Of a DNA stretch of 45,323 nt, positions 35,272 through 43,552 are shown in pieces. The first letter of the stretch is position 1. Each line of letters opens with the position of its first letter. Where the stretch lies: the NCBI GenBank assembly GCA_020354645.1, contig CP070652.1, forward strand, positions 1,978,899-2,024,221, written 5' to 3'. Position numbers and translations under genes: made by a program. The notes under the pieces are model-generated. The model saw only the letters and a program-made list of their open reading frames with translations. It searched no databases and was not told the origin of the DNA. The DNA comes from Deltaproteobacteria bacterium. GTDB lineage: Bacteria > Desulfobacterota > Desulfobacteria > Desulfobacterales > G020354645.

Positions 35272-36702
35272 ATGGATACTTTGTTACATATTCTATCAGG
35301 TATGCGCTGGCAGGATATCGCTGATATCACCTTAAACAGCTATATCCTTTTTCGCCTGTATGTTCTTTTCAGGGGAACTTATGTACTCCGGGTACTGATT
35401 GGAATTGCGCTGCTCTGGTTTTTTCAGCGGATCGCTGTAATGCTGGGGTTAATCGTCACCAGTTGGCTAACTCAAGGAATAATCGCGCTGGCTGCTTTTA
35501 TCATAATCGTTGTCTTTAGAAACGAAATCCGTGGTGTACTTCAAGCAAAAAACTTCAAGTCAATTTTTTGGGGAATTCCTCAAAAAAAAGCGATTACCTC
35601 AATCGATATCATCGCAGAGAGTGCTTTTGAACTGGCCCAAAAACGTATTGGCGCCCTGATTGTTTTGCCGGGAAAGGAGGATCTGGAAGAATTCGTTCAA
35701 AAAGGGGTATCCTGGCAAGGATCCATTTCGAAGGAAATGATCATGAGTATCTTTTGGCCGGATAACCCCGTACACGACGGCGCAGCTGTTATTCAGGGTG
35801 ACCGCATTATAGATGTGGGGTGTATTCTACCATTGTCAAGACGTGAGGACCTGCCATCCTCTTACGGAACGAGACATAGAGCCGCACTCGGGTTGTCTGA
35901 AAATACTGATGCTATTGTCATCGTGGTTTCCGAAGAAAGCGGAAAGGTTATGCTTGCCAAAGGCTCTCGCCCCCGCCCAATTGATCGCGGTTCTAAGCTA
36001 AAGCAGAAATTGCTCGAACACGCCGGACGATCTGGAAAAGGTCTCCATGTCTACCGAAGAGAGAAACTCGAGATTGGGGCGGCGGCAATTGTTTCCATTT
36101 CATTAATGACTGCCGTATGGTTCAGCGTGTCTCGAGGTTTGGACACCCTGATGACCCTTGAGGTGCCGATTGAATACATGAATCGCAATCCGGCCAAGGA
36201 AATTTTTGATACAACGGTCAACTCGGTTAATTTGAAGCTGGCAGGGTCCGGATCGCTTCTGAAAACGATTCAGCCTGAACAAGCAAGGGTAAGAATAAAC
36301 TTGGACAAAGCAGTCAATGGACCGAACGCTTTTACCATAACTCAAGACAATATTGAACTGCCCCCCGGCGTAATCCTGAAAGAAGTCAAACCGCCTGTAA
36401 TTGAGGTCACGCTTGATGTTCTGGCAAATAAGGAATTACCAATACAGGTGGATTGGGTCGGCAAATTATCCGATCATTTAATTCTTGTGGCCGTCAGACT
36501 GGATCCGGAAAAAATTACGCTTGTCGGCGGAAAACAGATCCTTGAAGACATCTCGACAATATATACCGAAAAGATCCCGCTCGATAATATTAAAAAGTCT
36601 GGAAAGATTTCCGCCAACCTGGCTTTAAATCCGGCATCATTAAAAATAGCGACTGGGTTTAAAAATAAAATTACTATCGATTACGTTGTTGCCGAAAGGT
36701 AG
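35272..36702 (+). CDS. cdaA: Diadenylate cyclase CdaA fused to a YbbR (CdaR-like) domain
   Basis: A 476-residue membrane enzyme making c-di-AMP from two ATP. Three transmembrane helices (about 24-82) precede the DAC domain with the motifs DGA (169-171, VHDGAAVI) and RHR (201-203, GTRHRAALGLSE), both intact. Another membrane helix (about 270-290) is followed by YbbR-like repeats (VPIEYMNRNP..., PIQVDWVGKL) that should lie outside the membrane. In most bacteria the cyclase and its YbbR regulator CdaR are separate neighbouring genes; here they are one chain. c-di-AMP normally controls K+ and osmolyte uptake, which fits the K+ channel and MscS genes of the window. Confidence 0.93.
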   Translation: MDTLLHILSGMRWQDIADITLNSYILFRLYVLFRGTYVLRVLIGIALLWFFQRIAVMLGLIVTSWLTQGIIALAAFIIIVVFRNEIRGVLQAKNFKSIFWGIPQKKAITSIDIIAESAFELAQKRIGALIVLPGKEDLEEFVQKGVSWQGSISKEMIMSIFWPDNPVHDGAAVIQGDRIIDVGCILPLSRREDLPSSYGTRHRAALGLSENTDAIVIVVSEESGKVMLAKGSRPRPIDRGSKLKQKLLEHAGRSGKGLHVYRREKLEIGAAAIVSISLMTAVWFSVSRGLDTLMTLEVPIEYMNRNPAKEIFDTTVNSVNLKLAGSGSLLKTIQPEQARVRINLDKAVNGPNAFTITQDNIELPPGVILKEVKPPVIEVTLDVLANKELPIQVDWVGKLSDHLILVAVRLDPEKITLVGGKQILEDISTIYTEKIPLDNIKKSGKISANLALNPASLKIATGFKNKITIDYVVAER

Positions 36703-36755
36703 GAATAACAATCCGGGTGATCTTTAATATTTATATTAAATCAAGGGAGGAAATC

Positions 36756-36956
36756 ATGATTCGAAACATTACTTTTGTAATACTCGTTGCCATAGTTTTA
36801 ACCTTTGTGATACAAAACATGCAGGTCGTTGAAGTCCGTTTTCTGGCCTGGACCATTTCAATGTCAAGGGCCTTGATGATATTCGGGACCCTGGTCATCG
36901 GAATTGCCGCAGGATGGCTATTAAAGTATCCGAAACGCCGAAGAGAGCTTAAATAA
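36756..36956 (+). CDS. LapA domain (DUF1049) membrane protein
   Basis: A 66-residue protein with two transmembrane helices (about 4-20 and 37-55) and the typical pattern ...FVIQNMQVVEVRFLAWTISMSRALMIFGTLVIGIAAGWLL of the lipopolysaccharide assembly protein A domain. The conserved N-x-Q-x-V turn between the helices is present. GGGAGG precedes the ATG at 36756, which excludes the longer frame. In E. coli LapA works with LapB and FtsH in control of LPS synthesis; no lapB is seen here. Confidence 0.85.
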   Translation: MIRNITFVILVAIVLTFVIQNMQVVEVRFLAWTISMSRALMIFGTLVIGIAAGWLLKYPKRRRELK

Positions 36957-36990
36957 AGAATTAGACGAAAATTTTTTTGGAGGTTTGAAA

Positions 36991-37257
36991 ATGAGTGAAG
37001 ATAGGGAAGTCAGAAAAATTGTAAAAGGTGGTTTCCGGGCGACCTTGGCCCTTTTAATTTCTATAATCGCTATCATACTCGCATTTATTGCTTATAACCG
37101 GACCAGCAACCAGGCAGAACTCAACGCCAAGATTAAATCGCTACAGACTAAAATGGAAACAATGAAAAACGAAACGTCGGAACGCCTGAATAAGGTCCGC
37201 GAGGAAACTACGAAAGCATTGAAGAAAATGGGTATCGATCTTAAGAAAGATGAGTAA
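36991..37257 (+). CDS. Small membrane protein with coiled coil
   Basis: An 88-residue protein with one transmembrane helix (about 19-41, TLALLISIIAIILAFIAYN) and a charged coiled coil (about 46-80, AELNAKIKSLQTKMETMKNE). I recognise no family. GGAGG lies 7 bases before the ATG. It follows the LapA gene by 34 bases and probably shares its transcript. Confidence 0.75.
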   Translation: MSEDREVRKIVKGGFRATLALLISIIAIILAFIAYNRTSNQAELNAKIKSLQTKMETMKNETSERLNKVREETTKALKKMGIDLKKDE

Positions 37258-37355
37258 ATAAACGCCCTTAATCACACCAGTACAAAAACAATTTTCCAAC
37301 TGAGCTTGAGTTATCTTGGCTAACGGCTTTGCGGACAGAGACGCTTTTGGGAAGG

Positions 37356-37438
37356 TGGAATGATGGAAGAATGGAATATTGTTTTTGTTAAAAGGACATC
37401 ATCATTCCAGTATTCCAACATTCCATTATTCCGGCATC
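37356..37438. repeat. Imperfect inverted repeat with 8-base periodicity
   Basis: GGAATGATGGAAGAATGG pairs imperfectly with a run of ATTCCANN units (ATTCCAGT, ATTCCAAC, ATTCCATT) at 37404-37434. It is non-coding and of unknown function. The rest of 37258-37659 has no gene or structure that I recognise. Confidence 0.55.
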
Positions 37439-37659
37439 TTTTCAGGAAGGTGCGTATTTCAGGCTCCTCCTAGCATGCCATGCCGGAGGTATTTTGGAAA
37501 CCAAAGGCCCTTAATATTAAATAATGCTCTCTCTTTACCTGCTTAGATATCAGAGTCTTCAGGGATTGGTCTGTCGGAACTTCTGGTGTTACGGTAAACT
37601 CAAATCCCTCCAGCGCACTATCATGGGTACTCTCTTAAATCTTAGTCCTCGCTGAAAAT

Positions 37660-37676
37660 AAGAATTTTAAATTCTG
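37660..37676. promoter_or_regulatory. Candidate activator site for the MscS-like gene
   Basis: AAGAAT-N5-ATTCTG, a relaxed match to CGGAAY-N5-RTTCYG with correct spacing, 50 bases upstream of the sigma-54 promoter at 37727. Confidence 0.4.
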
Positions 37677-37726
37677 GTTCCAAATCGATATTCAAAATTA
37701 TTCAATAAATTCAAATTTTTACAATT

Positions 37727-37742
37727 TGGCATAACAATTGCT
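37727..37742 (+). promoter_or_regulatory. Sigma-54 promoter of the frameshifted MscS-like gene
   Basis: TGGCATAACAATTGCT agrees with TGGCAC-N5-TTGCW at all but one position. Expected start near 37754, about 100 bases before the coding region. Confidence 0.85.
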
Positions 37743-37855
37743 AACTTAAACCAAGAAAAATGTCTTCCTTGGGATAGCTTGTTCAGGCGCACAATTAATT
37801 ATGTTTGCCTGTGAACTAATGTTTTGTGCCCCGCGGGCTGACGCATGGAAGAGGC

Positions 37856-38571
37856 ATGCTTACTCGTCAAAATAGGGGGAAAGTAAAGATAGAACTCACA
37901 GCAATCGTAATAGGGGCGTGGAATGCATTTTCCACCAAAGTTATGGGATTTATCCCCAATCTTATCGGCGCTGTTATCATCTTTTCTTTGTCGCCGGTTG
38001 GCTGTTTGCCCGGATCGTCAAATTAGGCGTGTTAAAGCTGCTCAAATTAATAAGGTTTGATACCGCCGGAGAGAAAACCGGGCTTATTGAGTTTTTACAA
38101 AAAGGAAACATCACCAAGACCCCGACGGAAATTGTAGGCACTCTAATCTACTGGTTTATCATGATCCTGGTGTTGATCGCCTCACTGGATGCGCTGGGAT
38201 TGCCGATTGTATCCGACATGCTCAATGAAGTTTTCCTTTACATTCCAAACGTGGTTGCTGCCATTATCGTACTGATATTGGGAATGCTTTTGGGCAATCT
38301 TGTTTCGGCGGTTGTACGAACCACCGCTTCCAATGCCGGCATTGCCGCTGCTGAAGGACTCGGTAGACCTGCGCTATATGCCATCATCCTTTTTTCAGCT
38401 TCTATCGCCCTTGTTCAACTGGGAATCGGTGAGGACATCGTAGAATCCGCCTTTATTATCGCATTCGGCGCAACCGCCCTGGCCCTTGCTATTGCCTTCG
38501 GTCTGGGCGGAAAAGATTTAGCGACAGATCTAATGAAAAAATGGCTGGAGGAAAAAGGCGACCAGAGTTGA
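37856..38571 (+). pseudogene. Frameshifted TM-helix-repeat (small MscS-like) channel protein
   Basis: The first frame encodes ...IVIGAWNAFSTKVMGFIPNLIGAVIIF and then shifts at the T run 37982-37985; the sequence continues in the -1 frame as VAGWLFARIVKLGVLKLLKLIRFDTAGE. Together they give about 238 residues with the paired conserved membrane helices of the TM_helix (PF05552-type) proteins. One missing base explains it, but programmed -1 slippage on CTTTTC or a sequencing error are possible. The downstream part (AFGLGGKDLATDLMKKWLEEKG) is well preserved, which hints at a recent event or functional readthrough. The true start is unclear: an ATG lies at 37856, and AGGGGG stands 9 bases before an ATA codon near 37889. 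Confidence 0.75.
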
Positions 38572-38708
38572 TACGAGGTCGATAGATTCACATAAGATAT
38601 CAAAAGAGCCGAAGAATAGGTTTCGATTCACCGGGATGAACTGAAACCTTTCGCCGACCCTTGCGATGTTTTGTGCGCTGCCTATATTGAAGTATGAGGT
38701 AAATACGA

Positions 38709-39071
38709 ATGGGAAACTATATCAAAGGCACCGTATTGGTCATTGTGCTGCTGTTCTTAACCACCTTCGGTGTTAAAAACAGTCAGGTAGTTGGTATTAA
38801 ATACTATTTTGGTTTTCTGGACTTTAACATCCCCTTGTATGGTCTGGCCTATATTTGCCTTTTGATGGGATTCCTCATCGGTATCGCAACGGGAATTGTC
38901 AAAAGATTCCAACAGAATCGGCGCGTCAATGAATTACGTCATGAAATTAAAACGCTTGAAAAGAAGGTTTCCAATAATGTGAGCCCATCCGATAAACCCG
39001 TTCGCTTACTCGACCAAGAAGCAGGCGTTGAAAATGGTATACAGACAGTAGCAGAATCCAATAGAAAATGA
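38709..39071 (+). CDS. LapA domain (DUF1049) membrane protein, second copy
   Basis: A 120-residue protein with two transmembrane helices (about 6-22 and 44-63) around the VKNSQVVGIKYYFGF turn, then a coiled coil and an acidic tail. It is a longer relative of the protein at 36756-36956. GAGG lies 8-12 bases before the ATG. The TGA stop begins a TGAAGCTCCCCG repeat seen behind other genes. Confidence 0.85.
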   Translation: MGNYIKGTVLVIVLLFLTTFGVKNSQVVGIKYYFGFLDFNIPLYGLAYICLLMGFLIGIATGIVKRFQQNRRVNELRHEIKTLEKKVSNNVSPSDKPVRLLDQEAGVENGIQTVAESNRK

Positions 39072-39110
39072 AGCTCCCCGCAGTCCCGCTGAAGCGAAAG
39101 GGGGTATCCA
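39069..39110. repeat. TGAAGCTCCCCG repeat at a stop codon
   Basis: TGAAGCTCCCCGCAGTCCCG starts at the LapA stop codon. The same 12 bases start at 29815 (stop of the DUF1611 gene), and close variants occur at 33441 and 14541 read on the minus strand, and at 18413. Probably the remains of small foldback elements. Confidence 0.45.
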
Positions 39111-39233
39111 GGGGAATCGGCCTTACCGATCATGCAAATTTCGTAAATTTTTGTAACTTTAAAATTCTGCCCAAACTCAATGCTCAGCGGCTAACGTTTA
39201 GAAAATCTATTTCCACCTAAAAGGAGGTATTTT

Positions 39234-39530
39234 ATGCCAAAACGCGAATTAAAGACAGCGCCCAAGCGGCGAAGAGTCACGTTCTCATTTGAGGCTCCAA
39301 AAGCTAAAAACGTCACCTTAATGGGAGATTTTAACCACTGGGATGCCAAAACCCATCCGATGAAAAGGGATAATAAAGGCAGATGGAACAAAATTGTGAT
39401 GTTGTTTCCAGGACGATACGAGTACCGTTTTCTGGTTGATGGAAAATGGCAAAACGATCCCCATAACGAGCAAGCCTGCCAAAATTGTTACGGATCAAAC
39501 AACAACTACGTAATCATTGATCTGAAATAA
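39234..39530 (+). CDS. Glycogen-binding CBM48/AMPK-beta-like protein
   Basis: A 98-residue single-domain protein. RVTFSFEAPKAKNVTLMGDFNHWD, GRWNKIVMLFPGRYEYRFLVDGKWQNDP and the final NNYVIIDL are the typical strands of the CBM48 glycogen-recognition domain, with the aromatic residues (W in FNHWD, W in GRWN) that stack on glucan. AAAGGAGG is well placed. No catalytic domain is attached, so it is an adaptor that could bring other proteins to glycogen. A glycogen phosphorylase is encoded 1.7 kb downstream. Confidence 0.93.
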   Translation: MPKRELKTAPKRRRVTFSFEAPKAKNVTLMGDFNHWDAKTHPMKRDNKGRWNKIVMLFPGRYEYRFLVDGKWQNDPHNEQACQNCYGSNNNYVIIDLK

Positions 39531-39549
39531 CCATATTGTCCTTTTTTCA

Positions 39550-39736
39550 TAGAAGCGGTTTCAAAACTATTTTCGAAGCCATTTAGCGAACTTATGTCCA
39601 AAAACGCTTAGCGGAGTGAAGCGCAAAATTTGAAGCTGTTTGATGGTGTTAGCCCGAGTTCTTCCAATTTAGCGAAACGAGCTTAGCGCTTTGTAAAAGT
39701 CGCAAACAGGCGAGAAAGGAGGTTTTGAAACCAGCT
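39550..39736. repeat. Repeat element of family C, copy 2
   Basis: Starts TAGAAGCGGTTTCAAAAC and ends GTTTTGAAACCAGCT. The interior (GTTAGCCCGAGTTCTTCCAATTTAG in part) corresponds to 16156-16375. It is non-coding and lies between the CBM48 gene and a MITE. Confidence 0.7.
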
Positions 39737-39922
39737 CAAGTCGGAAAAAAAAAGAGTTTCTTGACATTGCGAAATAAAACTCACAGCATACAATCCTTTA
39801 TCAGAGCAATCCTTCAGCGGAGGTTGCCCTGCTTTGTGAGCAGCATGACCATTTTCAATCTCATAATGAATCTTCACATGTACCCAAACTTGACAGATTG
39901 TAAAATCTTAAATTAGATAATT

Positions 39923-40136
39923 GAGGGGTCGGGGTGTTTTTTTTTACGGCAAGATGCCGGGTTGTTGTCTGCCAAGCCTGACAGGGGCAACTGCCTTCAT
40001 TTTACAGTGGGCTATTTAAAACTTTCATGCCAACAAAAACCGACGTCGTGTTTTGCCTTTCTCGGCGGCAATAGCCCTCTGCCTATTAGAAGCACCGGGG
40101 CGATCATCTTGCCGTGAAAAAATACCCCGACCCCTC
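39923..40136. mobile_element. 214-bp MITE with perfect 8-bp target duplication
   Basis: The element starts GAGGGGTCGGGGTG and ends CCCCGACCCCTC. Further inward ACGGCAAGATG pairs with CATCTTGCCGT. Direct repeats AGATAATT flank it (39915-39922 and 40137-40144). It is about 90% identical by eye to 44914-45127, which has the same length. No gene inside. It lies directly upstream of the selenoprotein transporter gene, so any promoter of that gene must lie in or before the element. Confidence 0.92.
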
Positions 40137-40177
40137 AGATAATTTTTATGAGAAAATTATACTGAGGAGGTGTTGTC

Positions 40178-40705
40178 ATGGGAAGTAATATGAAAGACAG
40201 AGGCTGGAGCCCATATCTTGCCGGCGCATTGACCGGTCTGGTTATGGTTTTATCGGTGTGGATCACCGGAAAGTATTTCGGGGCCTCTACCACTTTCGTC
40301 CGATCGGCAGGACTGCTCGAGAAGATATTTAGCGCCGAACGAGTAGCCCAAATGGAGTATTTTATAAAAGTGGTGCCGAAGATTGACTGGCAGTGGATGT
40401 TTGTGGCGGGTATATTGGTCGGATCTTTCATTGCGGCAAAAACATCCGCCACGTTTCGCTGGCAGGCGATACCGGGCATGTGGCAGTCGCGATTTGGCAC
40501 CGATCCTACCAAAAGGGGCGTTATTGCTTTTGTGGGAGGGTTGGTGGCCATGTTTGGCGCACGACTGGCTGATGGGTGACCGAGCGGTCATGGGCTGAGC
40601 GGGTCGCTTCAGCTGGCAGTGAGCGGTTTTATTGCTTTAATATGTTTTTTTATCGGCGGGGTAGTAATGGCCCGGTTATTATATAAAGGGGGTGAGTCCA
40701 GATGA
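40178..40705 (+). CDS. YeeE/YedE transporter subunit with an in-frame TGA, probably selenocysteine
   Basis: Membrane subunit for uptake of sulfur compounds (thiosulfate in YeeE/TsuA). Reading stops at TGA 40577-40579 (residue 134), but the frame goes on through PSGHGLSGSLQLAVSGF to a TGA at 40703, giving 175 residues. In relatives the motif is G-C-x-SGHGLSG; here the conserved Cys is replaced by TGA. A hairpin CUGA-GCG / CGC-U-UCAG with a GGU loop begins 15 bases after the TGA, the loop 22 bases after, like a bacterial SECIS. The end overlaps the next ATG (ATGA). Without readthrough the protein would lose its last helix. GGAGG precedes the ATG. Sec is the best explanation; a mutated Cys codon is the alternative. 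Confidence 0.85.
40595..40612 (+). promoter_or_regulatory. SECIS-like hairpin after the in-frame TGA
   Basis: CUGAGCG pairs with CGCUUCAG (one bulged U) around a GGU loop. Size, a GG in the apical loop, a bulged U and a distance of about 22 bases from the TGA to the loop resemble the fdhF SECIS of E. coli, although there the bulged U is on the 5' side. Confidence 0.65.
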
Positions 40706-41229
40706 TTTCATTAATTTACGGCCTGATAACCGGTGTTTTATTCGGTTTTTTCTTACAGAAAGCCCGGGTTATCCGCTACGATAAACAACTCGGTGCGCTG
40801 CGTTTAATCGATATGACGATAGTGAAATTTATGCTGAGCAGCGTCATTGTCGGCATGGTCGGTGTTTACCTGTTGATGGATTTAGGTCTGGTAAAGCTAA
40901 ACATAAAATCAACTGTTCTCGGAGGTAATATTATCGGCGGATTAATTTTTGGCCTGGGATGGGGACTATTGGGCTATTGTCCCGGCACCAGTGCCGGCGC
41001 TTTAGGTGAAGGTCGTTGGGACGCGTTATGGGGAATATTGGGGATGCTGTTCGGTGCAGCTCTTTTCGCAGAAGCTTATCCGGCTCTAAAAAAAACCGTT
41101 CTGACCTGGGGAGACTTTGGCAAAATAACTTTTCCCCAAATCCTTGGCATAAACCATTGGATCATTATTCTCCTCTTTGTCATCGGCGCAGTCGCTCTAT
41201 TTGTCTGGTTCGAAAAAAAAAGCATTTAA
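40702..41229 (+). CDS. YeeE/YedE transporter, second subunit
   Basis: A 175-residue membrane protein, partner of the preceding gene and of equal length. It has four or five transmembrane helices and the family motif GLLGYCPGTSAGALGEGRWDA with the conserved Cys that relays sulfur in the pore. Its start overlaps the end of the Sec-containing subunit by four bases. Together the two halves equal one full-length YeeE/TsuA protein. The substrate may be thiosulfate, another sulfane sulfur or a selenium compound; YedE-type proteins have been linked to selenium metabolism by comparative genomics. Confidence 0.92.
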   Translation: MISLIYGLITGVLFGFFLQKARVIRYDKQLGALRLIDMTIVKFMLSSVIVGMVGVYLLMDLGLVKLNIKSTVLGGNIIGGLIFGLGWGLLGYCPGTSAGALGEGRWDALWGILGMLFGAALFAEAYPALKKTVLTWGDFGKITFPQILGINHWIIILLFVIGAVALFVWFEKKSI

Positions 41230-41241
41230 ATAGGAAGAAAA

Positions 41242-43377
41242 ATGAATGAAAAGATTCAGCAGAATGAATTTCCAAACCTGCCGGCGCGTTTGGCTGGTCT
41301 CGGAGAATTGGCAGAAAACCTTTGGTGGAGCTGGAATCCAGCGGCACGCATGATTTTTAAATCTCTGAACCGCCAGGCCTGGAAGGAAAGCGGACACAAT
41401 CCGGATAAAATGCTCAAAGAACTTCCGGTTGAAGTTTTACAGCAGGCTGCCGGCAATGCCGATTATTTGAGAAATTACGATGTGGTGTTATCTCAATTCA
41501 AAAAATACATGGAAACCAGGGGCTGCCCGCTTCTGGACAATGTCCCCGATGGGGTCCAAACGGCGATTGCCTATCTTTCGGCCGAGTACGGCCTGCATCG
41601 GTCATTGCCCTTTTACGCCGGTGGTCTGGGATTTCTGGCCGGTGATTATATAAAGGAATGCAGCGACTTGAACGTTCCGCTGGTGGCGATCGGTTTTATG
41701 TATCCGCAGGGATATCTCCTTCAAAGAATGCGCGAAGACGGCTGGCAGGAGAATATCACCGATACCCTGGACCGGGATGCAGCGCCTATTTCCAGAGTCT
41801 TGAGCGACGATGGAAACCAGCTGGTGGTCAAAGTTCCACTCATCGAACCACCCATCCATGTAGCCTTATGGAAAGTGGCGGTCGGCCGGGTATGCCTTTA
41901 TTTGATGGATACGGACAGCGAGATAAATGAACCCTGGAACCGGGAAATAACGGCCCGTCTTTATATCGGAGATATCGAACAGCGCCTGCGCCAGGAAATC
42001 GTTCTCGGCATTGGGGGCGCGGAAATTTTAGACGTCTTGGGGATCAAACATTCCGTGTTGCACCTCAATGAAGGGCATGCAGCTTTTGCCATTTTAGAAC
42101 GGATCAGGGACCGGGTTCAAGGCGGGATGACATTTGAAGAAGCCTTTGATCAGGTTAGGAACACCAGCGTTTTTACAACCCACACCCCGGTGCCGGCCGG
42201 CCATGATGTGTTCCCCTTCTACTTGATGGAGAAATATTTTAATTCCTACTGGCCGGCTCTGGGAATTGATCGCGACAGGTTCCTTCAAATGGGCGTTCAT
42301 CCCGGTGAATCCCAATCGGGTTTCAATATGACTGCCTTCGCTATTAAGGCCTCAGCCTATCATAATGCCGTCAGTAAAAAGCATGCTGAGGTATCGCAAC
42401 ATATGTGGCAAAGTCTATGGCCGGATGTGCCGGTCGATAACGTGCCGATTGATTATGTAACCAACGGTGTGCACGTGCCGACATGGCTGGAACCGAAAAT
42501 GATGTTGCTGTTCAATAAATATTTTGTTCCGGGCTGGTTGGAGGATCACGACAATCCGGTTATTTGGGAGCTGATTGAAAAAATACCGGATGATGATTTA
42601 TGGAAAACTCACTACTGGTTAAAAATCAAACTGATTGATGCCATCCGGGAGCGATCCCGCCTGCGCTGGGCCAAAGACCGTGCCAACTCCTCAACCGTGC
42701 TGGCCGGTGGAGCTTTGCTTGACCCGTCAATATTGACCATCGGTTTTGCACGCCGATTTGCAACCTACAAGCGGTCAGACCTGATTTTTTATGATACCGA
42801 GCGTTTAAAAAGACTTCTCAATGATCGCTGGCGTCCAATCCAGATAATATTCGCCGGTAAGGCTCATCCTGCCGATGATCCCGGGAAACGGATCCTACAA
42901 AGAATATTCAATGACAGCCGTAACCCGGATATGGGGGGCCGCATTGCTTTTGTCGAGGACTACGGCGAACAACTGGCCCAGTATCTTGTTCACGGGGTTG
43001 ACGTCTGGCTCAACAATCCGCTGCCGTCCATGGAAGCCAGCGGAACCAGTGGCATGAAGGCTGCGCTCAACGGTGTCCCTCAGCTGAGCATTATGGACGG
43101 CTGGTGGATGGAAGGTTATAACGGGAAAAACGGTTGGGCACTTGGTCATGAAGAAGTCGGCGGAAATCGAGATCAACATGATGCTGCCGAAATTTATCGG
43201 TTACTTGAAGAAGAAATAATCCCGTTATATTACAATGTATCTGAAGAGGGCGTACCTTTGGGGTGGGTAAAAGTCATGAAAGAATCCATTAAGAGCAATG
43301 CCGCCAAGTTTTCCGCCCGCCGAATGGTTAAAGAATATATTCAAAAATACTATGCGATGGCCGTGAAATCGATCTAA
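41242..43377 (+). CDS. glgP: Alpha-glucan (glycogen) phosphorylase
   Basis: Releases glucose 1-phosphate from glycogen or maltodextrin with phosphate; a PLP enzyme of the GT35 family. The 711-residue length and start NLPARLAGLGELAENLWWSWNP fit the short TIGR02094 type of bacteria and archaea. Motifs: AEYGLHRSLPFYAGGLGFLAGDY, HLNEGHAAF, TNGVHVPTWL, GFARRFATYKR and the PLP site EASGTSGMKAALNG with K606. RBS AGGAAG; it begins 12 bases after the YeeE partner, so it may be on one transcript with the transporter. With the CBM48 protein it points to glycogen as a reserve. Confidence 0.96.
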   Translation: MNEKIQQNEFPNLPARLAGLGELAENLWWSWNPAARMIFKSLNRQAWKESGHNPDKMLKELPVEVLQQAAGNADYLRNYDVVLSQFKKYMETRGCPLLDNVPDGVQTAIAYLSAEYGLHRSLPFYAGGLGFLAGDYIKECSDLNVPLVAIGFMYPQGYLLQRMREDGWQENITDTLDRDAAPISRVLSDDGNQLVVKVPLIEPPIHVALWKVAVGRVCLYLMDTDSEINEPWNREITARLYIGDIEQRLRQEIVLGIGGAEILDVLGIKHSVLHLNEGHAAFAILERIRDRVQGGMTFEEAFDQVRNTSVFTTHTPVPAGHDVFPFYLMEKYFNSYWPALGIDRDRFLQMGVHPGESQSGFNMTAFAIKASAYHNAVSKKHAEVSQHMWQSLWPDVPVDNVPIDYVTNGVHVPTWLEPKMMLLFNKYFVPGWLEDHDNPVIWELIEKIPDDDLWKTHYWLKIKLIDAIRERSRLRWAKDRANSSTVLAGGALLDPSILTIGFARRFATYKRSDLIFYDTERLKRLLNDRWRPIQIIFAGKAHPADDPGKRILQRIFNDSRNPDMGGRIAFVEDYGEQLAQYLVHGVDVWLNNPLPSMEASGTSGMKAALNGVPQLSIMDGWWMEGYNGKNGWALGHEEVGGNRDQHDAAEIYRLLEEEIIPLYYNVSEEGVPLGWVKVMKESIKSNAAKFSARRMVKEYIQKYYAMAVKSI

Positions 43378-43426
43378 CACGAATTGAAGTGTTGCCAATT
43401 GATATCTTCTTTCATTAAGGCACTGA

Positions 43427-43512
43427 TTAACGGGTTGTTGCCCAAATATTTTTGAGCGGTCGTTAAAACGTTTTAGACCCAGCGAAAATATCTTTGGGCA
43501 ACAGCCCGTTAA
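43427..43512. mobile_element. Repeat B, 86-bp internally deleted copy
   Basis: It has both ends of the family (TTAACGGGTTGTTGCCCAAA and TTTGGGCAACAGCCCGTTAA) but joins them at AAAACGTTTTAGACCCAGCG, skipping about 120 bases present in 34340-34546. It lies 40 bases before the universal stress protein gene and would form a hairpin in its leader. Confidence 0.85.
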
Positions 43513-43552
43513 TTTGAGACCACCGGATATAACAAATCGAAGGAGGAACTAT

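Noticed and set aside
37356..37438. CRISPR-like repeats (ATTCCANN units)
   Set aside because: Units are 8 bases long with no spacers; it is a simple imperfect inverted repeat. No CRISPR array or cas gene was seen in the window.
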